12,525 nt of DNA, taken from contig JAGASC010000010.1 in NCBI GenBank assembly GCA_017621905.1, positions 1 through 12,525 of the forward strand. Reading direction: 5' to 3'. The translations under genes and the position numbers were made by a program. The notes below the pieces were generated by a model. It made no database searches. It had not been told where the DNA came from and saw nothing but the letters and a program-made list of their open reading frames with translations. Shown here piece after piece: positions 4,281-12,052 of this stretch (position 1 is the stretch's first letter; every line of letters begins with the position of its first letter). Origin of the DNA: Roseburia sp. GTDB taxonomy: Bacteria; Bacillota; Clostridia; Lachnospirales; Lachnospiraceae.

Positions 4281-6509
4281 ATGAGAAGTGAATGGAGAAG
4301 CTTTACAGGCGGAGCCTGGGAGAGAGAAATCAATGTAAGAGATTTTATTCAGAGAAACTATACCCCATACGACGGCGATGAGAGTTTTTTGGAGGGACCG
4401 ACCCAGGATACCACAGACCTGTGGCAGCAGGTGTTAGAACTTTCCAAACAGGAGAGAGAAGCCGGCGGCGTGCTGGATATGGATACAAAAATTATTTCCA
4501 CCATCACATCCCACGGCCCGGGATATTTAAATAAAGACAAAGAGAAAATCGTAGGTTTCCAGACGGACAAGCCTTTCAAACGTGCCTTACAGCCTTACGG
4601 CGGAATCCGTATGGCAATGAAGGCCTGCGAGGACAACGGCTACCAGGTGGACCCGGAAGTAGTAGAATATTTTACCACCCACAGAAAGACCCACAATGCA
4701 GGTGTATTTGACGCTTACACTCCGGAAATGCGTGCCTGCCGTTCTGCCCATATCATTACCGGTCTGCCGGACGCATACGGCCGCGGACGTATCATCGGTG
4801 ACTACAGAAGACCTGCCCTTTACGGTGTAGATCGTCTGATCGAGGATAAAGAAGAACAGTTAAACACCACCCGTACCATCATGTATTCTGACGTGATCCG
4901 TGAGCGCGAGGAGCTTTCCGAGCAGATTCGTGCCCTTAAGATGTTAAAAGAACTGGCAAAAATTTATGGCTGCGATATTTCCCAACCGGCGACGAACGTG
5001 CTGGAAGCAACCCAGGCTGTATATTTTTCTTATCTGGCAGCAGTAAAAGAGCAGAACGGTGCGGCAATGAGTCTTGGACGTACCTCTACTTTCCTTGATA
5101 TTTATGCAGAGCGTGACTTAAAAGAAGGTACCTTTACAGAGCAGGAAATCCAGGAAATCGTTGACCAGTTCGTCATGAAGCTGCGTCTGATTAAGTTTGC
5201 TCGTACACCGGAATACAATACGATTTTTGCCGGAGACCCTACCTGGGTAACCGAGTCCATCGCCGGAATCGGTGTGGACGGCAGACATATGGTAACCAAA
5301 ATGTCTTACCGCTATTTAAATACATTAAACAACATTGGCGCAGCACCGGAACCCAACATGACCGTACTCTGGTCTGTACAGTTGCCGGAGAACTTCAAAA
5401 AGTTCTGCGCGGAGACCTCCATCAAACACTCTGCAATCCAGTATGAGAATGATGACATTATGCGCGTGGTGCACGGTGACGATTATGGAATCGCATGCTG
5501 CGTATCCTCCATGCGCATCGGAAAGGAAATGCAGTTCTTCGGTGCGAGAGCGAACCTGGCAAAATGTCTGCTTTATGCCATCAACGGTGGTGTGGATGAG
5601 ATGACCGGCAAACAGGTAGGCCCGAAATATCGTCCGATTACCTCCGAGTATCTGGATTACGATGAAGTTTGGGCGGCATATAAGGATATGATGAAATGGC
5701 TGGCAGGTGTTTATGTAAACGCCCTCAACATCATCCACTATATGCATGATAAATACTGCTACGAGAAGCTGGAAATGGCTTTGCATGACAAGAAGGTGCG
5801 CCGCTGGTTTGCAACCGGTATTGCAGGATTTTCCGTAGTGGCAGACTCCTTATCCGCCATCAAATATGCAAAAGTAAAACCAATCCGTGATGAGAACGGT
5901 GTGACCGTAGATTTTGAAATCGAGGGAGATTTCCCGAAATATGGAAATGACGATGACCGTGTGGATGACATTGCAAAAGAAGTGCTTCATACCTTCATTG
6001 GATACATCAAGGGGAATCACACCTACCGTGGCGGTATCCAGACTACATCCATCCTGACCATTACCTCCAACGTGTCTTACGGTAAGAACACCGGAGCAAC
6101 CCCGGATGGAAGAAAGAAAGGCGTTGCCTTTGCACCGGGTGCAAATCCGATGCACGGACGTGATACCCATGGTGCAGTCGCATCCCTGGCATCTGTGGCA
6201 AAACTGCCATTTATGGATTCTCAGGACGGTATCTCCAATACCTTTACCATCGTGCCGGATGCCCTTGGAAAAGACGTGGAGAGCGAGAAGAACAACCTGG
6301 TTGCAATGTTAGACGGCTATGTAGAGCAGGGTGGACATCACCTGAATGTCAACGTATTAAACCGCGAGACACTGCTGGATGCACAGAAACATCCGGAGCT
6401 GTATCCGCAGCTGACCATCCGTGTGTCCGGTTATGCTGTAAACTTCATCAAACTGACCAAAGAGCAGCAGGATGAGGTAATTGCGAGAACCTTCCATGAA
6501 GTAATGTAA
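4281..6509 (+). CDS. pflB: Pyruvate formate-lyase (formate C-acetyltransferase)
   Basis: This glycyl-radical enzyme converts pyruvate and CoA to acetyl-CoA and formate under anaerobic conditions in the cytoplasm. The 742 residues agree with the roughly 740-760 of the family. The adjacent active-site cysteines Cys406-Cys407 lie in DDYGIACCVSSM, which marks a true PFL rather than a glycerol or choline-type paralogue with a single cysteine. The glycyl radical site is Gly717 in RVSGYAVNF near the C-terminus. The N-terminus (EINVRDFIQRNYTPYDGDESFL, from Glu16) is typical for clostridial PFLs and fits the chosen start. It is followed by its activase pflA. Two upstream promoters and a ZTP riboswitch suggest dual control: basal fermentation use, and supply of formate for one-carbon units when purine synthesis stalls. 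Confidence 0.98.
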   Translation: MRSEWRSFTGGAWEREINVRDFIQRNYTPYDGDESFLEGPTQDTTDLWQQVLELSKQEREAGGVLDMDTKIISTITSHGPGYLNKDKEKIVGFQTDKPFKRALQPYGGIRMAMKACEDNGYQVDPEVVEYFTTHRKTHNAGVFDAYTPEMRACRSAHIITGLPDAYGRGRIIGDYRRPALYGVDRLIEDKEEQLNTTRTIMYSDVIREREELSEQIRALKMLKELAKIYGCDISQPATNVLEATQAVYFSYLAAVKEQNGAAMSLGRTSTFLDIYAERDLKEGTFTEQEIQEIVDQFVMKLRLIKFARTPEYNTIFAGDPTWVTESIAGIGVDGRHMVTKMSYRYLNTLNNIGAAPEPNMTVLWSVQLPENFKKFCAETSIKHSAIQYENDDIMRVVHGDDYGIACCVSSMRIGKEMQFFGARANLAKCLLYAINGGVDEMTGKQVGPKYRPITSEYLDYDEVWAAYKDMMKWLAGVYVNALNIIHYMHDKYCYEKLEMALHDKKVRRWFATGIAGFSVVADSLSAIKYAKVKPIRDENGVTVDFEIEGDFPKYGNDDDRVDDIAKEVLHTFIGYIKGNHTYRGGIQTTSILTITSNVSYGKNTGATPDGRKKGVAFAPGANPMHGRDTHGAVASLASVAKLPFMDSQDGISNTFTIVPDALGKDVESEKNNLVAMLDGYVEQGGHHLNVNVLNRETLLDAQKHPELYPQLTIRVSGYAVNFIKLTKEQQDEVIARTFHEVM

Positions 6510-6528
6510 AACCTTGCTTTATCGGCAT

Positions 6529-6569
6529 CGGGGGTCTGGAGAGGGGAAAAATACTCTCTGAGACCCCCG
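6529..6569 (+). other. Hairpin between pflB and pflA
   Basis: CGGGGGTCT (6529-6537) and AGACCCCCG (6561-6569) form a perfect 9-bp GC-rich stem with short AGAG/CTCT complementarity inside. No U-tract follows, so termination is unlikely. Such hairpins commonly stabilise the 3' end of an abundant upstream message, allowing much more PFL than activase. Confidence 0.7.
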
Positions 6570-6589
6570 TCACATAGAAAGGAGTACCT

Positions 6590-7423
6590 ATGGGAAAGAT
6601 TCACTCGATTGAGAGTTTTGGCACGGTAGATGGCCCCGGTGTGCGTTTTGTGGTATTTTTCCAGGGGTGCCCGATGCGCTGCCAGTACTGCCATAATCCA
6701 GATACCTGGAGACCGGAGGACGGACAGGAGATGAGTGCTGATGAAATCCTGGATAAAATGGAACGCAATCGTTCCTTTTACCGGACCGGCGGCATTACAG
6801 CTACCGGTGGAGAACCGATGCTGCAGCTGGAATTTCTGACAGAACTTTTTACGAAAGCGAAGGCAAGAGGGATTCACACCTGCCTGGATACGTCAGGAAT
6901 TATGTTCCCGGGAACAAAAGATGACCGCAAGCAGGCAGAGGCAGGAGCTGAGATAAATGCAGGAGAGACAGGTGAAAAAGAGGCGAATTCAGATGTAACA
7001 GGGCAGAGACGCGGAGCGGGAAAACATACGATGGCGCAGATTGACCGTCTCATGGAAGTGACAGATCTTGTGATGTTGGACATCAAGCACATTGAAGATA
7101 CTGCACACAGAAAACTGACCGGCCACGGCAATGAACGTATCTTGGAATTTGCTGGATATCTGGATAAAATCGGCAAAAAAGTCTGGATTCGCCACGTGGT
7201 AGTGCCGGGCATTACCTTTGACAAAGAGGAACTGACTGGTCTTGGTCACTTTCTGAAAACGCTCTCCAATGTGGAGAAGCTGGAGGTTCTGCCCTACCAT
7301 GCGTTAGGAAAAGTAAAATACGACAATCTGGGTATAGACTATGTGCTGAAAGATACCCCTCAGCTTACCAAGGCACAGGCAAAGGAAGCAGAGGCTATCA
7401 TCCGGGAAGCTATGTTGAACTAG
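6590..7423 (+). CDS. pflA: Pyruvate formate-lyase activating enzyme (radical SAM)
   Basis: This radical SAM enzyme uses a [4Fe-4S] cluster and S-adenosylmethionine to abstract hydrogen from Gly717 of PflB, producing the active glycyl radical. The cluster motif CPMRCQYC is at Cys27, Cys31 and Cys34. TATGGEP (70-76) is the SAM-contacting GGE block, and VTDLVMLDIKH (157-167), KVWIRHVVVPG (197-207) and EVLPYHALGKVKY (232-244) are PflA landmarks. The length is 277 residues against about 245 for E. coli. The excess is a hydrophilic insertion of about 38 residues between CLDTSG (98-103) and LMEVTDL (154-160). ATG at 6590 follows AAAGGAG. It lies 80 bases after pflB and probably shares its transcript. 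Confidence 0.97.
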   Translation: MGKIHSIESFGTVDGPGVRFVVFFQGCPMRCQYCHNPDTWRPEDGQEMSADEILDKMERNRSFYRTGGITATGGEPMLQLEFLTELFTKAKARGIHTCLDTSGIMFPGTKDDRKQAEAGAEINAGETGEKEANSDVTGQRRGAGKHTMAQIDRLMEVTDLVMLDIKHIEDTAHRKLTGHGNERILEFAGYLDKIGKKVWIRHVVVPGITFDKEELTGLGHFLKTLSNVEKLEVLPYHALGKVKYDNLGIDYVLKDTPQLTKAQAKEAEAIIREAMLN

Positions 7424-7425
7424 AT

Positions 7426-7477
7426 AAAAAAGAGGAGGCAGGAAACTGGCAGATAAATGATGCCGGTTTCCTGCCTC
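7426..7477 (-). terminator. Strong hairpin between pflA and the aldehyde dehydrogenase gene; U-tract only on the minus strand
   Basis: GAGGCAGGAAACTGGC (7435-7450) and GCCGGTTTCCTGCCTC (7462-7477) form a 16-bp stem with one mismatch-tolerant wobble and an 11-base loop. On the plus strand it is followed by TGCCCCCAAATGG, without a U-tract. On the minus strand it is followed within three bases by six T residues (complement of 7426-7431). It therefore looks like a terminator for leftward transcription and a stabilising or processing hairpin for the pfl message. Confidence 0.65.
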
Positions 7478-7502
7478 TGCCCCCAAATGGAGTGAATCAA
7501 AA

Positions 7503-8882
7503 ATGAATCACAATAATATCGATGCAATTCTTGAAAAACAGAAAAAATATTTCCAAAGCGGTGCGACACTGCCGGTTCCCTTTCGCATACAGATGCTGAA
7601 AAAACTGAGGGAAGCGGTAAAAAATCACGAAGCAGAGATTGCCGAAGCCTTAAAATCCGATCTTGGAAAAAGTAATTTCGAAGGCTTCATGTGCGAATCC
7701 GGCCTGGTTTTGACAGGAATCAGTTACATGATCAGGCACACAAAAAAATTTGCCTCCCGGAAAATTGTCCATACACCACTGGCCCAGTTCGCTTCCGTAA
7801 GTTATCAGAAACCGTCACCCTATGGCAATGTGCTGATTATGAGCCCCTGGAATTACCCGTTTCTGCTGACCATCGATCCGCTGGCAGATGCCATTGCCGC
7901 AGGCAACACGGCCATTATCAAACCCAGTGCCTATTCCCCGGCCACCGGCAAAGTCATCGAGACTATTGTCGCCGAATGCTTTCCCCAGGAATATGTGGCA
8001 GTAGTTACCGGCGGACGACAGGAAAATGCCCATCTTCTGGAGAAAAAATTTGATATGGTGTTTTTTACCGGCAGTCAGAATGTAGGACGTGAGGTATTGC
8101 GGCACACAGCAGAAACATTGACGCCGGCGGTGTTGGAACTGGGCGGCAAAAGCCCTTGTATTGTGGATAACACTGCAAAGTTGAAGCTGGCAGCGAAACG
8201 CATCGTTTTCGGAAAATATCTCAACTGTGGACAGACCTGTGTGGCTCCGGATTATATCCTCTGCCAGCGCTCCGTCAAGGACCAACTGGCGGCAGAAGTC
8301 CGGGAGCAGATAAAAAAGCAGTTCGGAGAGCATCCGTTTGCGAACCCGGACTATGGAAAAATCATCAACGAGAAGCATTTTAACCGTATCCGGGGACTGA
8401 TTGACAGCAGCAAAGTGGTATGTGGCGGTGAAGTCAACGAAAATACACTGCAAATTGCCCCTACCGTGATGGAAAATGTGACCTGGGAGGATGCCATCAT
8501 GCAGGAGGAAATTTTCGGCCCAGTGATGCCGATTCTGGTTTACGACGATTTTGAAGAAGTATTCTCTTTGCTGGCAGACCGTCCGAAGCCTCTGGCCCTG
8601 TATCTGTTCTCGGAGAATAAAGAACATATTCGGCAGGTGACAGAGCGGTGCTCCTATGGCGGCGGCTGCATCAACGACACCATCATTCACCTGGCGACCA
8701 GTGAAATGGGCTTTGGCGGTGTGGGAGAAAGCGGCATGGGTTCCTACCATGGAAAGACTGGCTTTGAGGCATTTTCCCATACCAAGAGTATCGTGGACAA
8801 AAAGACCTGGATGGATCTTCCCATGCGTTATCAGCCATACCGGAAAGTATACCGCAAATTGCTGCATATTTTTTTGCGATAG
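7503..8882 (+). CDS. NAD(P)-dependent aldehyde dehydrogenase, class 3-like
   Basis: The 459-residue protein belongs to the non-acylating aldehyde dehydrogenase superfamily and resembles the short class 3/fatty-aldehyde branch (YwdH-like), which oxidises aldehydes to acids. MSPWNYP (113-119) carries the oxyanion Asn116, IIKPSAYSP (138-146) contacts the cofactor, FTGSQNVGR (188-196) is the glycine-containing cofactor loop, Glu212 in LELGGKSP is the general base, and Cys246 in NCGQTCVAP is the nucleophile. QEEIFGP (334-340) is also standard. The C-terminus ends in a basic amphipathic stretch (YRKVYRKLLHIFLR) that may associate with membranes, as in fatty-aldehyde members. The start follows GGAGTG eight bases upstream. 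It lies 79 bases after pflA with no clear promoter, so co-transcription is likely. The substrate is unknown; acetaldehyde from PhnX or PFL-linked metabolism is only a possibility. Confidence 0.93.
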   Translation: MNHNNIDAILEKQKKYFQSGATLPVPFRIQMLKKLREAVKNHEAEIAEALKSDLGKSNFEGFMCESGLVLTGISYMIRHTKKFASRKIVHTPLAQFASVSYQKPSPYGNVLIMSPWNYPFLLTIDPLADAIAAGNTAIIKPSAYSPATGKVIETIVAECFPQEYVAVVTGGRQENAHLLEKKFDMVFFTGSQNVGREVLRHTAETLTPAVLELGGKSPCIVDNTAKLKLAAKRIVFGKYLNCGQTCVAPDYILCQRSVKDQLAAEVREQIKKQFGEHPFANPDYGKIINEKHFNRIRGLIDSSKVVCGGEVNENTLQIAPTVMENVTWEDAIMQEEIFGPVMPILVYDDFEEVFSLLADRPKPLALYLFSENKEHIRQVTERCSYGGGCINDTIIHLATSEMGFGGVGESGMGSYHGKTGFEAFSHTKSIVDKKTWMDLPMRYQPYRKVYRKLLHIFLR

Positions 8883-9001
8883 GAAAGATAGATGGGAACT
8901 ATCCGGCAGGCATGTGTATTTATGAATCTTTTCCGGTATTTATTTACGAATCAAAAAATTTGTCTATCCGTAAAGAAATTGTTTGTGAAGAAAATTAATA
9001 T

Positions 9002-9030
9002 TTGCATCTTTGTCGGGGCAGTATTATAGT
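9002..9030 (+). promoter_or_regulatory. Promoter of the DUF2156-GNAT gene
   Basis: TTGCAT (9002-9007) and TATAGT (9025-9030) are separated by 17 bases. Start would be near 9037. A 7-bp inverted repeat, TAACTGT/ACAGTTA (9047-9053, 9064-9070), lies just downstream and could be an operator or RNA hairpin. Confidence 0.65.
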
Positions 9031-9076
9031 GTATGTAGTAAAAAGTTAACTGTGAGGGTATGAACAGTTATAAAAA

Positions 9077-9138
9077 GCACTGAAAGTAAAACGTCAGAAA
9101 ACATGTCGACAGGCAATCATGACGCCTGGAAACAGTGC
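9077..9138 (+). other. Possibly structured leader of the DUF2156-GNAT gene
   Basis: GCACTG (9077-9082) is complementary to CAGTGC (9133-9138), and the enclosed segment contains CAGGC/GCCTG around a nine-base loop. Together they could form a closed leader structure ending about 20 bases before the start codon. No known riboswitch or T-box signature is seen. Confidence 0.3.
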
Positions 9139-9158
9139 AGATCAGGGAAGAAAATTAT

Positions 9159-11048
9159 ATGAAGATGACAGATGTAAAATTTCATGAGATAACAATTCAG
9201 GATAAAAAATGGATGGACGAAAAATTTGCAGAGGACGACAGGAATGCCTGCGAGTACACCTTTGCAAATAATTTCATCTGGAGAAAGGTCTACCAGGTAG
9301 AAGTGGCAGAGCTGTATGGCTGTCTGCTGGTCCGTTTCGTGGAGCAGGGGGAGCACTGCTACTCCTACCCGATTGGGGCCGGTGATAAAAAAGCAGCCAT
9401 CACACAGCTGCTTTTTCTGTGTCAGAAAGAGAAACGTCCTTTTATTATGTCGCCTTTGAGCGAGGAAGACAAAAAACAGTTGAGCGAGTGGTTTCCGGGG
9501 CGGTTTTTAATAGAAAAAGACCGGGACGGCTACGATTATATTTATTCCAGAGAAAAGCTTGCCACCCTTGCGGGAAAAAAATTGCACGGCAAGCGAAATC
9601 ACATCGCCCGATTCAAGGACGGAGGGGACTGGTCCTATGAGCCTTTGACCGGGGAAAATTTAGAGGAATGCAGAGAGATGACCTATACCTGGATCCGTAT
9701 GCGCTCCGAGAAATGGAATGAGGAAATGGAGGAAGAAATCCAGGTGCTCCATGAGGCCTTTGACCATATGCAGGAGTTAGAGCTGACCGGCGGAATCTTA
9801 AGGCAGGAGGGGCAAATCGTGGCATTTTCTATCGGAGAACGCCAGAATACGGATACTTTTGTGGTACATTTTGAGAAAGCTTACCCGGATATGCAGGGCG
9901 CATATCCTATGATCAACCAGCAATTTGTTTTGCACGCCTGTGAGGGATACACGTATGTAAACCGTGAAGATGACACGGGAGATCTGGGCCTTCGGAAAGC
10001 AAAACTTTCCTATTACCCGGATATTCTGCTGAAAAAATATGTGGCCCGCGCCAGCCGCGTGGTCTACGCCGACAAAGAGAAAGATGGAGAACAGATTCAG
10101 AAAATCTGGCAGACCTGTTTTGGCGATGAGGAAGGAGATATTGCCCTTTATCTGCAGCATCGGATGACGGATGATAATATGCTTGTTATATATGAGGACG
10201 GAAAAGCGGTGTCTATGGCAAGTTTTTTACCGGTACAGTATTATGTAAATGGGGAGTACCAGGCAGCCCGTTACGTTTATGCGGTGGCTACACTGCCGGA
10301 ATACCGGCGCCGGGGCTTAGCCCGGGAAATTTTAGAGTTTGCCAAGGCAGAATATGATGAGCCATTGATTTTGGCACCGGCAGAAGAATCTCTTTTTTCC
10401 TATTATGAGAGAATGGGGTTCCACAAGGCCTTTGCAAAGCGTACACTGTTTCCAGAGAGGGAACCAATCAGCAGCGAAGAATGGGCAGTGAAAAGGCCTG
10501 CTTCCGGCAATATTCAGGCCGCAGAATGGCTGCCTGACAGACAGCAGCAAAGCAGAGAGTCGCAGGCGGGGGAGTTGCCTGTCTCCGATGATGTTCAGGC
10601 CGCAGAGTGGCATACACCGGCAGCTCAGACTATGGATATGCCAGAATCGGTAACCCCGGAAGAATATGTGAAAATTCGGGATGCCCACTATGAAACGGAG
10701 GGCTATGTTCGCTGGGACGCAGCCGCCGTCTCCTATGCAATGGAACTTGCGGCAAGCTGTGGCGGAGCCGCCATTGCGGTGGTGCCTGAAAATGAATCCA
10801 CCAGAAGGGAGCAGCCAGGTACGGAGGAAAAAGACATTCTCATGTACGAAAAAGAGGGTGAGACCTTAGGAATTATCGAGACTACGCTATCTGCCTCCAA
10901 ATTAGAACAACTCCTGCCGGAGCTTCTGTCAGAAACCGGCACCCGTACCGTGGCGTACAGACAGATGGAGGGTATGCTGTGGTTGCCGGGATCCATGCGA
11001 AACCTTAAAGTAAATCGTGAAGGTTACCTTAATTTAACGTTAGGCTGA
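9159..11048 (+). CDS. DUF2156 (LPG synthase C-terminal-like) and GNAT acetyltransferase fusion protein
   Basis: This 629-residue protein joins two acyl-transfer folds. Residues about 5-296 resemble DUF2156, the cytosolic catalytic fold of MprF-type phosphatidylglycerol lysyltransferases (CEYTFANNFIWR at 31-42; GAYPMINQQF at 247-256; EDDTGDLGLRKAK at 270-282). Residues about 305-430 are a GNAT domain with acetyl-CoA motif ATLPEYRRRGLA (377-388) and the SYYERMGFHKAF block (414-425). A polar linker (about 440-498) contains a 27-residue in-frame duplication. Residues about 499-629 resemble the extra C-terminal part of Eis-like acetyltransferases. No membrane segments are visible, so the flippase half of MprF is absent. 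The frame opens at GTG 9135, but ATG 9159 has AGGGAAG eight bases upstream and is preferred; ATG 9165 is an alternative. The substrate is unknown. Confidence 0.85.
   Translation: MKMTDVKFHEITIQDKKWMDEKFAEDDRNACEYTFANNFIWRKVYQVEVAELYGCLLVRFVEQGEHCYSYPIGAGDKKAAITQLLFLCQKEKRPFIMSPLSEEDKKQLSEWFPGRFLIEKDRDGYDYIYSREKLATLAGKKLHGKRNHIARFKDGGDWSYEPLTGENLEECREMTYTWIRMRSEKWNEEMEEEIQVLHEAFDHMQELELTGGILRQEGQIVAFSIGERQNTDTFVVHFEKAYPDMQGAYPMINQQFVLHACEGYTYVNREDDTGDLGLRKAKLSYYPDILLKKYVARASRVVYADKEKDGEQIQKIWQTCFGDEEGDIALYLQHRMTDDNMLVIYEDGKAVSMASFLPVQYYVNGEYQAARYVYAVATLPEYRRRGLAREILEFAKAEYDEPLILAPAEESLFSYYERMGFHKAFAKRTLFPEREPISSEEWAVKRPASGNIQAAEWLPDRQQQSRESQAGELPVSDDVQAAEWHTPAAQTMDMPESVTPEEYVKIRDAHYETEGYVRWDAAAVSYAMELAASCGGAAIAVVPENESTRREQPGTEEKDILMYEKEGETLGIIETTLSASKLEQLLPELLSETGTRTVAYRQMEGMLWLPGSMRNLKVNREGYLNLTLG
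10513..10611 (+). repeat. In-frame 27-codon duplication in the linker
   Basis: TTCAGGCCGCAGARTGGC occurs at 10513-10530 and 10594-10611, 81 bases apart, with one difference. It encodes (I/V)QAAEW twice (residues 452-457 and 479-484). The sequence between the copies has diverged, so the duplication is old or only the short core is kept. Confidence 0.75.
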
Positions 11049-11200
11049 CGAAGTCTGGCAAAAAACGTGGTACCTGCACATTTATGACAGCATCTGAAAA
11101 CAAGCACTTTATGTTTGCTTTTAAAGTGTTGCAAAACGTCTGGAAAGTTTGAAAATAATGTGAAAAGTTCTGAAAAAAAAGCAAAAATGCACATATTTTC

Positions 11201-11228
11201 TTGCTATATGACTAAAATATGGTATAAT
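11201..11228 (+). promoter_or_regulatory. hpf: Promoter of hpf
   Basis: TTGCTA (11201-11206) and a perfect TATAAT (11223-11228) are separated by 16 bases, with TGG just before the -10 box forming an extended -10 element. The 230 bases between the previous gene and hpf otherwise hold a short inverted repeat, CACTTTA/TAAAGTG (11105-11128), without a U-tract, and A-rich sequence. Confidence 0.8.
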
Positions 11229-11264
11229 AGAAGCATGATATAAATCTGTATCAAATAAACGACA

Positions 11265-11270
11265 AAGGGG
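11265..11270 (+). promoter_or_regulatory. hpf: Ribosome binding site deciding the hpf start
   Basis: AAGGGG directly abuts the ATG at 11271 but lies nine bases before the in-frame ATG at 11280. The proper spacing and the conserved MRIKITGRN start make 11280 the initiation codon. Confidence 0.8.
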
Positions 11271-11279
11271 ATGGGCATC

Positions 11280-11810
11280 ATGAGAATTAAGATTACAGGA
11301 AGAAATATTGAACTGACCGAAGGATTGAAAGCAGCCGTGGAGGACAAGCTGAATAAGCTTGAAAAATATTTTACACCGGAGACCGACGTTTACGTAACCT
11401 TAAGTGTTGAGAAAGAGCGGCAGAAAGTGGAGGTAACCATTCCGGTAAAGGGAAATTATATCCGTTCCGAGCAGGTAAGCAATGATATGTATGTCTCCAT
11501 TGATTTAGTGGAAGAAGTAATTGAGCGTCAGCTGAAAAAATATAGAACCAAGCTGGTTACCAAACAGCAGAATGTAACATCTGTATTCAAACAGGAATAT
11601 ATAGACGGACAGGCGGATGAGGATGAAGAGATTAAGATTATCCGTTCCAAGAAGTTTGATATGAAGCCGATGTATCCGGAAGATGCATGTGTGCAGATGG
11701 AATTATTAGGACATGACTTTTTCGTATTTATCAATGCGGAGACAGAAGATGTAAATGTAGTTTATAAGAGAAAGGGAAACACTTACGGATTGATCGAACC
11801 GGAATATTAA
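11280..11810 (+). CDS. hpf: Long-form ribosome hibernation promoting factor
   Basis: This 176-residue protein binds the decoding region of the 30S subunit in stationary phase or stress and joins two 70S ribosomes into inactive 100S dimers. The N-terminal ribosome-binding domain (about 1-95) begins MRIKITGRNIELTEGLK, and the charged linker (about 100-120) leads to the C-terminal dimerisation domain with MYPEDACVQMELLGHDFFVF (from about 131) and VNVVYKRKGNTYGLIEPEY at the end. The presence of this second domain makes it the long form common in Firmicutes, as opposed to short HPF or YfiA. It has its own promoter and tandem terminators, so it is a single-gene unit. Confidence 0.97.
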   Translation: MRIKITGRNIELTEGLKAAVEDKLNKLEKYFTPETDVYVTLSVEKERQKVEVTIPVKGNYIRSEQVSNDMYVSIDLVEEVIERQLKKYRTKLVTKQQNVTSVFKQEYIDGQADEDEEIKIIRSKKFDMKPMYPEDACVQMELLGHDFFVFINAETEDVNVVYKRKGNTYGLIEPEY

Positions 11811-11854
11811 AAGCGAAAGATACACATAGGACGTAAATTGAGTTGTAATATGTC

Positions 11855-11899
11855 AGGGAGCTGGCACCATTCATTAATTGGTGCATCAGCTCCCTTTTT
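11855..11899 (+). terminator. Intrinsic terminator of hpf
   Basis: AGGGAGCTG (11855-11863) pairs with CAGCTCCCT (11887-11895). An inner CACCA/TGGTG pairing extends the stem, and TTTTT follows. This is a textbook rho-independent terminator. Confidence 0.92.
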
Positions 11900-11913
11900 C
11901 GTTCAATAGGAAA

Positions 11914-11934
11914 GGCGCCAAGCGCCCTTTTTTT
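11914..11934 (+). terminator. Second, tandem terminator
   Basis: GGCGC-CAA-GCGCC is followed by C and seven T residues. It lies about 15 bases after the hpf terminator and would catch residual read-through before the next gene. Confidence 0.75.
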
Positions 11935-11975
11935 CTGCCAGCAATACTTTCAGAAAAAAATTCGCGTTTCGCAAA

Positions 11976-12004
11976 TTTATGAAAGACCACATATGTAATA
12001 TAAT
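11976..12004 (+). promoter_or_regulatory. Promoter of the small downstream gene
   Basis: A perfect TATAAT (11999-12004) is preceded at 17 bases by a weak TTTATG -35 match. It sits between the tandem terminators and the gene at 12053, so a promoter is needed here. Confidence 0.5.
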
Positions 12005-12052
12005 AAAAAAGAAGTCCCCCGCACGCCAAACCAGAGAAAGGATCAGAGATTT

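Noticed and set aside
7815..8867. 350-codon open frame on the minus strand inside the aldehyde dehydrogenase gene
   Set aside because: It lies wholly antisense to a gene with full catalytic motifs, has no family-like motifs, and is explained by the codon bias of the real gene.
11049..11279. raiA RNA motif upstream of hpf
   Set aside because: The promoter lies only about 50 bases before the start codon, leaving no room for that long RNA, and I see none of its conserved structure.
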